Below, in pieces: positions 34,543 through 42,651 of a stretch of DNA of 64,000 bases (positions within the stretch are counted from its first letter, which is position 1; each line of letters starts with the position of its first letter). The stretch lies in contig JAUHVL010000010.1 in NCBI GenBank assembly GCA_030425045.1, positions 1 to 64,000 of the forward strand, written 5' to 3'. Source of the stretch: a bacterium (GTDB lineage Bacteria; Bdellovibrionota; Bacteriovoracia; Bacteriovoracales; Bacteriovoracaceae). The notes under the pieces are model-generated. The model did no database searches, was not told the origin of the DNA, and was given only the letters and a program-made list of their open reading frames with translations. A program made the translations under genes and the position numbers.

Positions 34543-35157
34543 ATGAGTGCCTACTTTATTGGATTAACTTTTAGTTCTGCCTGTCCTCACTATCAAGAAA
34601 TTAATCGTTATCGTGCTTTGTTTGATGATAAATTTAGTCGTAATAATAAATTACAAATGACTCTCATTCCTCCATTTCAGATAAACCTCAGCAATAAGAA
34701 TAAAGTTTATGACTTTGAAGAGCATCTTCAAGAAGTTATCGACAATCACCTCCTAGGTCATCCTATTGATCGTAAGATGACTTTTCACTCTATCGGGATG
34801 GCCTTAGATCGTGCCGGTATGATTTATTTACGTTTAGATGCAGGTGATGATCTTCTTCATATTCAAGAAAGCTTGATGGAAGTTGTCGGTGAATATGGTG
34901 GAAGTTTTCACTTCTTACAAAAAAGAAGAAGTACAAATATTAACGAAAGAATTGTTCTTCCCATTGGAAGGACTTCTCAAAAAAACTTTGACCTCGCACT
35001 AGAGGAAGCAAAATGTCGATTCGACTTACCTCTTTCGTTAAAACCAGATTCCATTTCACTTTTTGAAAAAAAACCAGGACTATGGCCTTTAAAAATGACA
35101 CTTTTTCGTTATCCTATTAATGAACAATCATTTTTAATGGAAACGACTTTTGCTTAA
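34543..35157 (+). CDS. hypothetical protein, possible 2H-phosphoesterase-like fold
   Basis: ATG at 34543 follows AGAGGAG with 5-base spacing; a GTG six bases upstream overlaps the ribosome site. 204 residues, cytoplasmic. The general shape (LQMTLIPPFQI early, then IVLPIGRTSQ late) recalls 2'-5' RNA ligase/2H phosphoesterases, but the first H-x-T has Gln in place of His and the second lacks His, so if related it is probably inactive. It overlaps the next gene by eight bases. Confidence 0.5.
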   Translation: MSAYFIGLTFSSACPHYQEINRYRALFDDKFSRNNKLQMTLIPPFQINLSNKNKVYDFEEHLQEVIDNHLLGHPIDRKMTFHSIGMALDRAGMIYLRLDAGDDLLHIQESLMEVVGEYGGSFHFLQKRRSTNINERIVLPIGRTSQKNFDLALEEAKCRFDLPLSLKPDSISLFEKKPGLWPLKMTLFRYPINEQSFLMETTFA

Positions 35158-36346
35158 AAAAATTTATTTAACTTTATTATGTTTATATTCTCTATCACTT
35201 TATGCTGTCGATAAGTTTCATCTGTATATGCCAGAAGCATTAACGTTGATCGAAGGCTCTTACCGGATTCATGGAGATATCAATCTCTTTAATACTACGG
35301 GAAACTTTGATCAAAATGGTACAAAGCAGTCTTTAAGTGGAGGAACGAGTTTTCAAAAAGTAGATACTTCTCTTGATGCTTATTATGGTGTTACTGATAA
35401 ACTTCAGCTGGGGGCAGGGTTACTTTTTAGGCAAAATGAATCTCAAATAAATGGTGGCAATACTGTTACCAATTCAGGAATTGAGTCTTACTACGGGCGG
35501 GCCAAGTTTTATTTTATGGAAAAGGTTCGCCATCACCTCGCTGCTGTTGGTGAATATCGTGTTGCTACTTATGAAAATAAAAATTATCAGTTTGCTACAT
35601 CATTGCCGAGTAATGAGCTTGTTTTAGGTGATGGTGGTGAGACAATTATGGTGGGTGGTATTTATACCTACCGTCGTACAACGGATCACTCTTTCAATCT
35701 CTTTGCTGGATATCAAGTACCGGGGAATGATTTAAGTACGGAAGTTGTTTATAAAATTGATACGGCCTTGACTTGGGAAAAGTTTGCACTCGTTTTAGGG
35801 GGAAGAGGGGTCTATTCTATGCAAGATGGTAAGTATAGCTCTAATAGAGATGCGAGACCTTTCCAGTCTACTGGGGCAACGGCACTTTTTAATTCTATTG
35901 ACCGCCAATATTTTGAGCCAGTGATTGAAATGTACTATGCCTTTGAGAGCTTCAGAATGGGTCTTTATGGCGCTCAAAGAATGAATGGGCAGAATACGGA
36001 TCAAGGGACAACTTTGGGCTTAAATCTAACTTTTCAAGGCTCTCAAAACAGAAGAAACACCAGAGAGAAGATAAAATCTTTTAAAGAATACAATATAGAA
36101 GCCTCTATAATAAAGGTAAGTCCAAGAGGAAAGTTTGCTCAAATTGATAAAGGACTTTCTGAGGATATCGTTAAAGGAATGGAGTTCGATATCTATGAGA
36201 CTGATTACTTCGGTAAAAACGTTCTTGTTGCCGAAGCCTTTGCCTACGAAGTAGGTGTGAAAAAAGCTATTTTAAAAATTACTAAAAAAGTCAAGAATGT
36301 GAAAATCAGAAGCGGTTTTACGGTGAGAGGAAAGCAAGGCCTGTAA
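35150..36346 (+). CDS. outer-membrane beta-barrel-like protein
   Basis: TTG start overlapping the previous gene by eight bases; signal peptide LKKIYLTLLCLYSLSLYA. The 380-residue mature part has many alternating amphipathic strands with aromatic ends (GVTDKLQLGAGLLFRQN, MGLYGAQRMNGQ, LGLNLTFQGS), as in porin or transporter-type barrels. The last 90 residues (KIKSFKEYNIEASIIKVSPR ... VRGKQGL) look like a separate domain with a FlgT/CsgG-like small beta fold (KVSPRGKFAQIDKGLSEDIVKGM). The function is unknown. Confidence 0.6.
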   Translation: MLKKIYLTLLCLYSLSLYAVDKFHLYMPEALTLIEGSYRIHGDINLFNTTGNFDQNGTKQSLSGGTSFQKVDTSLDAYYGVTDKLQLGAGLLFRQNESQINGGNTVTNSGIESYYGRAKFYFMEKVRHHLAAVGEYRVATYENKNYQFATSLPSNELVLGDGGETIMVGGIYTYRRTTDHSFNLFAGYQVPGNDLSTEVVYKIDTALTWEKFALVLGGRGVYSMQDGKYSSNRDARPFQSTGATALFNSIDRQYFEPVIEMYYAFESFRMGLYGAQRMNGQNTDQGTTLGLNLTFQGSQNRRNTREKIKSFKEYNIEASIIKVSPRGKFAQIDKGLSEDIVKGMEFDIYETDYFGKNVLVAEAFAYEVGVKKAILKITKKVKNVKIRSGFTVRGKQGL

Positions 36347-36427
36347 GATTTTTTTTTGTGTTTGATCCAAGTAGCGTTACAATAAATATAAGTATTTAGT
36401 TAAAGAAACTTCAAAGTAGAGGAAGTT

Positions 36428-37192
36428 ATGAAGATTAACGTTATCGTTGTTTGTTTATTGTTTTTATGTACTTTTCAAATTGAAGCAAAAAGATTTACTA
36501 GCCAGTATTGTGAATTTGAGCTTCCCAATGGTTGGGAGTGTGCACTCGAGGGAACAGAGTGGGTTTGCCAGTCGACAAATAAGCAAAGAAGAAAAGAGGC
36601 CATCATTATCCTTGCTGCAAAAATTCGTGGTAAGCAAGACGACCTCGCTCAATATCAAGCTTACTTAAAAAAGCCCAAAACTTTCGGTCTTCCCGATGGA
36701 AAAACACAAGTTTCAGACCCTAAATATGTTAAGAAAAATAGTGTGAACGGCCATAACTGGGTTGATGCTCTTCACTTAGCTTCAGAAGTTCCAGGTTTTT
36801 ACACTCGTTATATGGCCACTGTTAAAGAAGACTTAGGTGTCGCGGTAACTTTTTCCGTTGCAAAAGATCATTATGATGATTACCAGGTAATTTTTGATCG
36901 TATTATCGCCACGATGAGAGTCTTTAGACAAAAAAGTACCAAGGCCTCGGATTTTGTGGCCAAAAAACAAAATGAAAATCTCGTCGATGGAGTATTTGAT
37001 GCCGGTCTTGATACTGACGCTAATCAGTATAATATTGGAGCTAGGAAAAAAGGAAAAGCGGGGAGTGGAGGCACTTCTACCGATGACCTTTTACTTTACG
37101 GGTTAATTGCTGCTGTCGCAGGTTTTGCCTTTTTCAAAATGAAAAGTGGTAAGAAAGGCAAAGGCACCAAGAAGAAAAAGAAAAAATCTTAA
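36428..37192 (+). CDS. secreted/membrane protein with poly-lysine C-terminus
   Basis: 254 residues. Signal peptide MKINVIVVCLLFLCTFQIEA. Residues 22-170 form a compact domain with one pair of cysteines (SQYCEFELPNGWECAL, WVCQS), resembling PsbP/DcrB-like folds (inference). A linker rich in glycine and charged residues leads to a hydrophobic helix (LLLYGLIAAVAGFAFFKM) and a tail of lysines (SGKKGKGTKKKKKKS). This gives a type I membrane topology with a strongly positive cytoplasmic tail. It lies between a beta-barrel protein and a deacetylase-like lipoprotein, all on the same strand. Confidence 0.6.
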   Translation: MKINVIVVCLLFLCTFQIEAKRFTSQYCEFELPNGWECALEGTEWVCQSTNKQRRKEAIIILAAKIRGKQDDLAQYQAYLKKPKTFGLPDGKTQVSDPKYVKKNSVNGHNWVDALHLASEVPGFYTRYMATVKEDLGVAVTFSVAKDHYDDYQVIFDRIIATMRVFRQKSTKASDFVAKKQNENLVDGVFDAGLDTDANQYNIGARKKGKAGSGGTSTDDLLLYGLIAAVAGFAFFKMKSGKKGKGTKKKKKKS

Positions 37193-37215
37193 TTCACAAC
37201 ATACAGGAGAAAACT

Positions 37216-38691
37216 ATGACTAGGATGGTTGTAGCACTTTTATTACTCACTCTTATTTCGTGTTCGACAAACGATAGTGAAAGAGGCCCTGCTTCTACAG
37301 ATCGTCCTCCTCAATACGTTTTATTATCTTTTGATGGTTCTAAAAGTTTAAGAATGTGGAATGAAATTTTAAACTTTGCAGATCAATTAGAAGATGAAGG
37401 AAGACCTGTTAAGTATTCCTTTTTTGTTTCAGGTGTTTACTTTGTTACGAGTAAAGATAAAAACCTTTATACTCCTCAAGGATTAAATGGCAGTCGTTAT
37501 CTAAGCCAAGGTCAGTCGGCTATTGGATGGGCCGATAGTAAAGAAGGAATCCAAAAAAGAATTGAGTTTATGAACCGGGCGGTAAGAAGTGGTCATGAAA
37601 TTGGCTCCCATGCTGTTGGACATTTTAGTGGTCATAAATGGACACATTCAGAATGGATGAATGAGTTTTCAGAATTTAACGATCTAGTTTTTAATTGGAA
37701 AAGAAACAATAGAATAGGTGGTGATAACCTCATTATTTCTCAAGATGATATTAAAGGTTTTCGAGCGCCACAACTTGGTGTATCGGGAGGTCTTTGGACG
37801 ACACTGAGAGATTTTAATTATTCTTATGATACCAGTGAGTCAAAAGATTATACACTTTGGCCTGTGCTTGGGTCGACTAGTGGAGCATGGAATATTCGGC
37901 TTGGGTTTATGCCTATTGTAAATACTTCAAGTAGGACCATTGCTATGGATTATAATTTTTATTTCAGACATAAAAAACAAACAAACCCCTCTACTTTAAA
38001 GTTTTATGAAGATCAAGTTTATGAAAGTTATATGAATTATTTTTATAAAAGTTATTATGGAAATAGAGCTCCTGTTGTCATCGGACATCACTTTTCACTA
38101 TGGAACCAAGGAATTTATTGGAATGCTTTCAAAAAATTTGCTCGCGCTGTTTGTGGACAAAGAGAAGTTGAATGTATAACTCATAAAGATTTTTCGGATA
38201 GAATGAGTAGCACTCCTAAAGCAACTTTTGCAAAGTATAGAAGGGGAGATTTTCCACGCTATACCAGAAGAAAGACATCTGACCCAGAATATTTAAAGAT
38301 TAAAGCGAGAAAGATCTATGATCTAAGAGCAAAGGTTAAACCTTATGAAGCTGGGGTAACATTTCAAGTAGAGGGTGAAGATAAAGACCTTCCTTACGAT
38401 TATCAGTTTAAATTTAATAACACTGCCATCTCTGGTAAAAAGTTATTAGAGCTCGCGGATCATATGAAGCAAAATAATGTTACGAGAGCACTATTAGAGT
38501 CTCAAGTATCTCATAATGACAATATTGTTTCTTCAGAAGTTCGAGCAGTGAAGTTAAACGACAAAGGGACAATTGATATTGCCCCGAAAAGTTTTGTCGA
38601 ATACCACAGTAATGATCACCATCTTGCCCACGATCAGGAGCCTGATATCGACAAGATGATGGAACATTATCTCAATAATTCAATTGAATAA
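37216..38691 (+). CDS. polysaccharide deacetylase-like lipoprotein
   Basis: 491 residues; lipoprotein signal with lipobox LISC (Cys16). NodB-like signatures: YVLLSFDGS (motif 1, Asp40), GHEIGSHAVGHFSGH (motif 2; His132 and His136 as metal ligands), FRAPQLGVS (motif 3), and late VVIGHHFSLW (motif 5 His). Motif 1 normally reads TFDDG; here the second, metal-binding aspartate is replaced, so activity or metal use may differ. Family members remove acetyl groups from chitin, xylan or peptidoglycan. The last 150 residues are an additional unrecognised domain. The stop abuts the convergent gene. Confidence 0.75.
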   Translation: MTRMVVALLLLTLISCSTNDSERGPASTDRPPQYVLLSFDGSKSLRMWNEILNFADQLEDEGRPVKYSFFVSGVYFVTSKDKNLYTPQGLNGSRYLSQGQSAIGWADSKEGIQKRIEFMNRAVRSGHEIGSHAVGHFSGHKWTHSEWMNEFSEFNDLVFNWKRNNRIGGDNLIISQDDIKGFRAPQLGVSGGLWTTLRDFNYSYDTSESKDYTLWPVLGSTSGAWNIRLGFMPIVNTSSRTIAMDYNFYFRHKKQTNPSTLKFYEDQVYESYMNYFYKSYYGNRAPVVIGHHFSLWNQGIYWNAFKKFARAVCGQREVECITHKDFSDRMSSTPKATFAKYRRGDFPRYTRRKTSDPEYLKIKARKIYDLRAKVKPYEAGVTFQVEGEDKDLPYDYQFKFNNTAISGKKLLELADHMKQNNVTRALLESQVSHNDNIVSSEVRAVKLNDKGTIDIAPKSFVEYHSNDHHLAHDQEPDIDKMMEHYLNNSIE

Positions 38692-39408
38692 TTAGAAATG
38701 AATTAACTCATTAGTGCCAGTGAGGTGAAAGCTTTCAGCTGTCTCATGGGCACTGGTGATGGTGTGAACTTTATGTCTCACTTCTACTGTTGCACCGGCA
38801 ACAGGATCATCTTGAGTTCCTCTGTTGGTAATAGAGATGAGTCTTGCGGCAGCATCTAAATTAAATCCCCAACGGACATTAATATTTTTAGCGGTTACAG
38901 TTAGCCCTGCTACGTAACTTCCTTTTCCGTCATAAGATCCACCATGCTGGTAATGGACTTGGTAATCAAAACTTGCGACGACCATACCAAAACCATTTTT
39001 ATACTCCACTCTGTGTGTTGCCACAGTAGGTGCAGACCATCCATACATTGAGTAAAAAGTACTATCGGTTACAATCCCATTATCATCTGTAATTTTAGGA
39101 ATCACATTGATAGGGTTTTGGAGGGCCATATTATAAGTTGGTTTACCTTTTTCAATGATGCCCCAAACTTTTGTCCCCAAAGCGACAAGTTGATCAACCA
39201 TAGCAATAACTTCACCGATATTTCGATTACCTGTAGGCTCAGAATATTGATGTTCTAGGTTGAAAGGTTCCGCTTCAATTTTTGTGACGTTGACTTCTGA
39301 AATTTGAAAATAAGGATCAACTTCTTCTGTTTGATTTGCCAATGTTGAAGCACTAAAGACTAGTGATGTTACCAAAATCCATTTTTTGGCGAGAGTGTAA
39401 ACGACCAT
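38692..39408 (-). CDS. secreted protein of unknown function
   Basis: 238 residues, signal peptide at about 9-24 (WILVTSLVFSASTLA). The mature protein is beta-rich (VATHRVEYKNGFGMVVASFD, VQVHYQHGGSY-type strands), contains no cysteines and ends IHF. GEVIAMVDQLVALGTKVWGIIEKGKPTY forms the only clear helix. I do not recognise the family. It abuts the convergent deacetylase gene without a gap and is divergent from lexA. Confidence 0.6.
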   Translation of the reverse strand: MVVYTLAKKWILVTSLVFSASTLANQTEEVDPYFQISEVNVTKIEAEPFNLEHQYSEPTGNRNIGEVIAMVDQLVALGTKVWGIIEKGKPTYNMALQNPINVIPKITDDNGIVTDSTFYSMYGWSAPTVATHRVEYKNGFGMVVASFDYQVHYQHGGSYDGKGSYVAGLTVTAKNINVRWGFNLDAAARLISITNRGTQDDPVAGATVEVRHKVHTITSAHETAESFHLTGTNELIHF

Positions 39409-39575
39409 GTTTCCCCCGAATTGAAATGTTGTACTTTAACGTTAAAAAAAATTGAATGCTGCCGTCAAGTAAGCACAAGGCTTATATTTTCTAACTCTCT
39501 AACAATTTATCAGAGTAATGATGTCCACTTTTTGACTGTTGTTTTCTTTTGGTTTTTTAATGGTTAAAAAATTAT

Positions 39576-39603
39576 TTGACTTACGCAAAAATTACGCTAA
39601 TAT
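39576..39603 (+). promoter_or_regulatory. lexA promoter with direct repeat TTACGC
   Basis: TTGACT (39576-39581), 16 bases, TAATAT (39598-39603). TTACGC occurs at 39581-39586 and 39592-39597, 11 bases apart, one helical turn, overlapping the spacer. It may be the LexA operator. The known Bdellovibrio SOS box (TTACN3GTAA) is not present in exact form. Confidence 0.55.
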
Positions 39604-39610
39604 TTTCATT

Positions 39611-40240
39611 ATGGGATTAACAAAAAAGCAAATGGAAGTTTATCGATTCATCAGCCAGTACACTGATGAACATGGTATTGCGCCTACACAAAGAGAAATC
39701 AAAGAGCACTTCGGACTCAAATCATTTGGTTCGGTGCAGCGCTATCTTAACTATCTTATGGACGCAAATCTACTCGAAAGAGATTTGAATGCCAGAAGGG
39801 GAATTGCCTTATGTTCTGAGGGGCCTTCAAAGAGCACTCAAAATGAAAGTGTTTGTGAGCTCCCTTTATTAGGTTTGGTTGCCGCAGGTAATCCGATAGA
39901 AGCTTTAGAAAACCCTGATGATCATTTTCCTGTACCTGTCCAGATGATTAAGTCCTCTCACCAGCATTTTGCTCTGAGAGTACAAGGGGATTCAATGATT
40001 GAGGATGGTATTTTAGAGGACGATATCGTTATCGTAAGGCAAACGGCCAAAGCAGAAGTTGGTCAAACGATTGTCGCCGTTATCGATGGCGATGCCACCT
40101 TAAAAAAATACTTTCCCTTTAAAGATAAAATAGAATTAAGACCAGCTAATTCGAGGCTGGGACCTATTACTGTTGGTGAAGATGTGGCCGATTTTAAAAT
40201 TGTAGGAAAGATGGTTGGCCTTATTCGCTCTTATGAATAA
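39611..40240 (+). CDS. lexA: LexA repressor
   Basis: 209 residues from ATG at 39611, the conserved start (MGLTKKQMEVYRFI). N-terminal winged helix: GIAPTQREIKEHFGLKSFGS. C-terminal S24 protease domain: cleavage bond Ala92-Gly93 (GLVAAGNP), Ser128 in GDSMIEDGI, Lys165 in TLKKYF. LexA represses SOS genes until RecA triggers self-cleavage. No ribosome site precedes the ATG, and the -10 box ends only seven bases before it, suggesting leaderless translation. An in-frame extension upstream would include the promoter and is rejected. The stop overlaps menE. Confidence 0.96.
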   Translation: MGLTKKQMEVYRFISQYTDEHGIAPTQREIKEHFGLKSFGSVQRYLNYLMDANLLERDLNARRGIALCSEGPSKSTQNESVCELPLLGLVAAGNPIEALENPDDHFPVPVQMIKSSHQHFALRVQGDSMIEDGILEDDIVIVRQTAKAEVGQTIVAVIDGDATLKKYFPFKDKIELRPANSRLGPITVGEDVADFKIVGKMVGLIRSYE

Positions 40241-41465
40241 GATAACAAAGATCATTGACGATTTTCTCGAGTTTAATAATTTAAAATATCAATTTGAAAA
40301 AATATCTTTTGAAATTAAAGAAAACCATAATTCTGACCCTTATCTCGTCATCAATTCTCACCCTTTTTCATGTGATTATTTTTTAAGTGTTCTTGCTTGT
40401 CTTAAGTTTCAGATGACGGCGATTTTATCAAACCCCTTTTGGGGAGATAGCGAAAAAAAGAATCTAGATAAACTTGTCAGTAATTTTGATTTTCCCAAAA
40501 ATGAGTTTCACTTAATTCTCTTTAGTTCTGGTAGCTCAGGTACGCCTAAAGGAATTCTTCATACGTTAGAATCACTGATGGAAGCCTCTGAAAGTGCTAT
40601 CAACTATTTTCACATGGAAAAAGGAGATAGCTTTCTTGTCAGTTTACCTCAACATCATATTGGTGGTTTGATGATAGGTCTAAGAGCGCTATTTTGTGGA
40701 GGTAAACTTTGTTTTTTAGAGCATCAACAAAAAGTTGAAGATAAGCTTAAAAGTAATTCTTATGATTATATCTCCTTAGTGCCAGCACAATTAAAAAATT
40801 TAATAAAAGAGAATCACGTTAATTTAAAAAAGGCCAAAGGAATTCTTCTGGGAGGTGCAAAAGAGGATCATGATTTACAACAGTTAATTCACGATTACCC
40901 TGTCTATTTAACTTTTGGCATGAGTGAAACGGCTGCCATGATGATGGCCAGAAAAGGTGGTGAGGAAGGTTTTGATCTCATGCCCGGAAGAATTGTTAAA
41001 CTAGATGAACAGAAAAAACTAAACGTTGGGAAATATGGCCTGATGAAAGGTTATATACTTGATGGGATTTTTCGAGCTGAGCTCTCAAAAGATTATCTTC
41101 AGACTCAAGATCTATTTGAAGTTCGCGATGGAAAGTATTTTTTCTGTGGGCGCAGTGATTTGATGATTAATAGCGGTGGAGAAAATATTGATCCGATCGA
41201 GATAGAAAATATAATAAAAAGTATTTCCGGTATCAAAGATGCCCATGTGGTGGGGAAAGCTCATGAAAAATGGGGTGAAGTGGCCGTTGCTTTTATTGAG
41301 CCTATTGATCTAGAAGAGCTTGTACAAAAAGAACTAGAGAAAAAATTGCTAAAATATAAGATTCCTAAACAGTTTATGGCCTATCCGAGTAAGATTTTAA
41401 AAGATTCTGATAAGCACGTTAAGCTTTCACGAAATGAATTAAAACAATTCGCGAAATTATTATGA
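40233..41465 (+). CDS. menE: o-succinylbenzoate-CoA ligase-like acyl-AMP ligase
   Basis: 410 residues; ATG at 40233 overlaps the lexA stop by eight bases. ANL-superfamily adenylating enzyme, with LFSSGSSGTPKGILH (P-loop A3), YLTFGMSETAAM (A5), LFCGRSDLMINSGGENIDP (A8 hinge) and a C-terminal Lys-containing tail (KHVKLSRNELK). It is shorter than typical fatty-acyl ligases, as MenE is. The next gene is MenH-like, which makes MenE the best call. The pair catalyses steps of menaquinone synthesis, and menaquinone may serve as acceptor for Na+-NQR. Other men genes lie outside the window. Confidence 0.75.
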   Translation: MNKITKIIDDFLEFNNLKYQFEKISFEIKENHNSDPYLVINSHPFSCDYFLSVLACLKFQMTAILSNPFWGDSEKKNLDKLVSNFDFPKNEFHLILFSSGSSGTPKGILHTLESLMEASESAINYFHMEKGDSFLVSLPQHHIGGLMIGLRALFCGGKLCFLEHQQKVEDKLKSNSYDYISLVPAQLKNLIKENHVNLKKAKGILLGGAKEDHDLQQLIHDYPVYLTFGMSETAAMMMARKGGEEGFDLMPGRIVKLDEQKKLNVGKYGLMKGYILDGIFRAELSKDYLQTQDLFEVRDGKYFFCGRSDLMINSGGENIDPIEIENIIKSISGIKDAHVVGKAHEKWGEVAVAFIEPIDLEELVQKELEKKLLKYKIPKQFMAYPSKILKDSDKHVKLSRNELKQFAKLL

Positions 41466-42163
41466 AAAAACTCTTTTTACATGGATTTATGGGAGCGGGA
41501 AGTGATTGGAATATTACTCAAGGTCTGACTCCGGATTTACCTTGTTTTGGAGATAATTCTGAGCAGTTCGAAAGCCGTGAAGAGCTTTTTGAAAAACTCT
41601 ATCAACATTTTGTAAATGATCTTAAGATAACAAAAGAAGATTGTATTATCGGCTATTCCCTAGGGGGAAGAGTCGTTATGGAGCTCGTTTATAAAATGAA
41701 GATGCCCGTTAATAGATGTTTTATCTTATGTGCGCATCCGGGACTTGCAAGCTTAGAGCAAAGAGAGCAAAGAAGTGTTCAAGAGAAAAAGTGGATTCAA
41801 GCATTAGCTGAAAAAAATAAGTTTTTAGAAAATTGGTATAAAAATGATCTCTTTAGTGAACTGGTTAAGTTAAATCATTTTAATGAACTTTATCAAAGAA
41901 GACTTGAAGATAAGGGGGAGTATTGGCGAAAGTCTTTTGACTATTATGCTCTTTCAAAACAGCCTGATCTCTCACCGTTGATTCAAAATTCGTCTATAAA
42001 AATGGATTATTTTTATGGAGAGTTTGATAAGAAGTTCAGAGCAATAGCAAAAAATCTTAATTTATTAGGCGATCATATTACTATTCATCAGGTCGAAGGT
42101 GCCGATCATGCACTTCCTTGGATGTGTGATATTGAGGGATTGATTGATCAAATTTTAGATTAA
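41462..42163 (+). CDS. menH: MenH-like alpha/beta hydrolase (SHCHC synthase)
   Basis: 233 residues. FLHGFMGAGSDWNI (oxyanion hole HGFxGxxxDW), IIGYSLGGRVVMEL (nucleophile elbow with Ser) and VEGADHALPWM (catalytic His) are the MenH blocks; the Asp lies in MDYFYGEFDKK. It eliminates pyruvate to form 2-succinyl-6-hydroxy-2,4-cyclohexadiene-1-carboxylate. Its ATG overlaps the menE stop (ATGA). Downstream are repeat copies B and C. Confidence 0.8.
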   Translation: MKKLFLHGFMGAGSDWNITQGLTPDLPCFGDNSEQFESREELFEKLYQHFVNDLKITKEDCIIGYSLGGRVVMELVYKMKMPVNRCFILCAHPGLASLEQREQRSVQEKKWIQALAEKNKFLENWYKNDLFSELVKLNHFNELYQRRLEDKGEYWRKSFDYYALSKQPDLSPLIQNSSIKMDYFYGEFDKKFRAIAKNLNLLGDHITIHQVEGADHALPWMCDIEGLIDQILD

Positions 42164-42184
42164 GGATATTTACTTTAGCCAAAA

Positions 42185-42375
42185 AACTTCCTGTTTTTCG
42201 ATAGCCAATATTCAGCCATCCATGGCCTCACCCTAACGGGCAAGTATTGGCCATCTTTACGATTAGAGTGAAACGATATTTAAAACTGGCCCACGAAGTG
42301 GGTGCGACCACGACGGGAGCATTTTAAATGTCAAAAAACATGGATGTTTTTTTTTAGATAGACTTAAACTTCATA
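42185..42375 (+). repeat. structured repeat/ncRNA family, copy B
   Basis: Core aligned to copies A and C, without the 60-base 5' extension. Pairings: CCTGTTTTT/AAAAACATGG with one bulged T, GCCAATA (42204-42210)/TATTGGC (42245-42251), GCCAT-CC-ATGGC and CCC-TAAC-GGG hairpins, ATTTAAAA/TTTTAAAT, CCCAC-GAA-GTGGG, TGCGACC-ACGAC-GGGAGCA. Ends in nine Ts at 42347-42355 and the tail AGATAGACTTAAACTTCAT shared with C. Confidence 0.78.
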
Positions 42376-42406
42376 AACTGATCCCTTTTATTAGAGTCAA
42401 GTTATG

Positions 42407-42647
42407 AACGTAAACTCGTATCATTTACAAAGTTCCAAATACTTACAAAAAATAAATTAAAACTTCCATGTTTTGCGATAACCAATATCGGGTCATCCAT
42501 GCCCCGACCCTTCGGGCAAGTATTGGTCATCTCCTATTTTAAAAAAAGGGATGTTTAAAACTGGCCCACGAAGTGGGTGCGACCATGACGGGAGCATTTT
42601 AAATATCAAAAAACATGGATGTTTTTTTTTAGATAGACTTAAACTTC
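42407..42647 (+). repeat. structured repeat/ncRNA family, copy C
   Basis: Longest copy: 60-base 5' part shared with A, the structured core, and the T-run plus tail shared with B. Pairings: CCATGTTTT (42466-42474)/AAAACATGG (42610-42618), a perfect 9-base-pair closing stem; ACCAATA (42481-42487)/TATTGGT (42521-42527); CCC-TTC-GGG; TTTAAAA (42554-42560)/TTTTAAA (42597-42603); CCCAC-GAA-GTGGG (42565-42577); TGCGACC-ATGAC-GGGAGCA (42578-42596). Nine Ts at 42622-42630 make a terminator-like end. It lies in tandem with copy B in a convergent gap. Confidence 0.78.
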
Positions 42648-42651
42648 ATTT

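Noticed and set aside
34543-35157. Active 2'-5' RNA ligase
   Set aside because: Both H-x-T/S motifs lack the catalytic histidines, so only a distant fold similarity is suggested.
39539-39610. N-terminal extension of LexA
   Set aside because: It covers the promoter and lacks similarity to LexA; the conserved start is at 39611.
42185-42647. CRISPR array or transposon ends
   Set aside because: Only two tandem units of about 170-240 bases without regular short spacers, and no transposase or target-site duplication seen. A MITE-like nature is not excluded.
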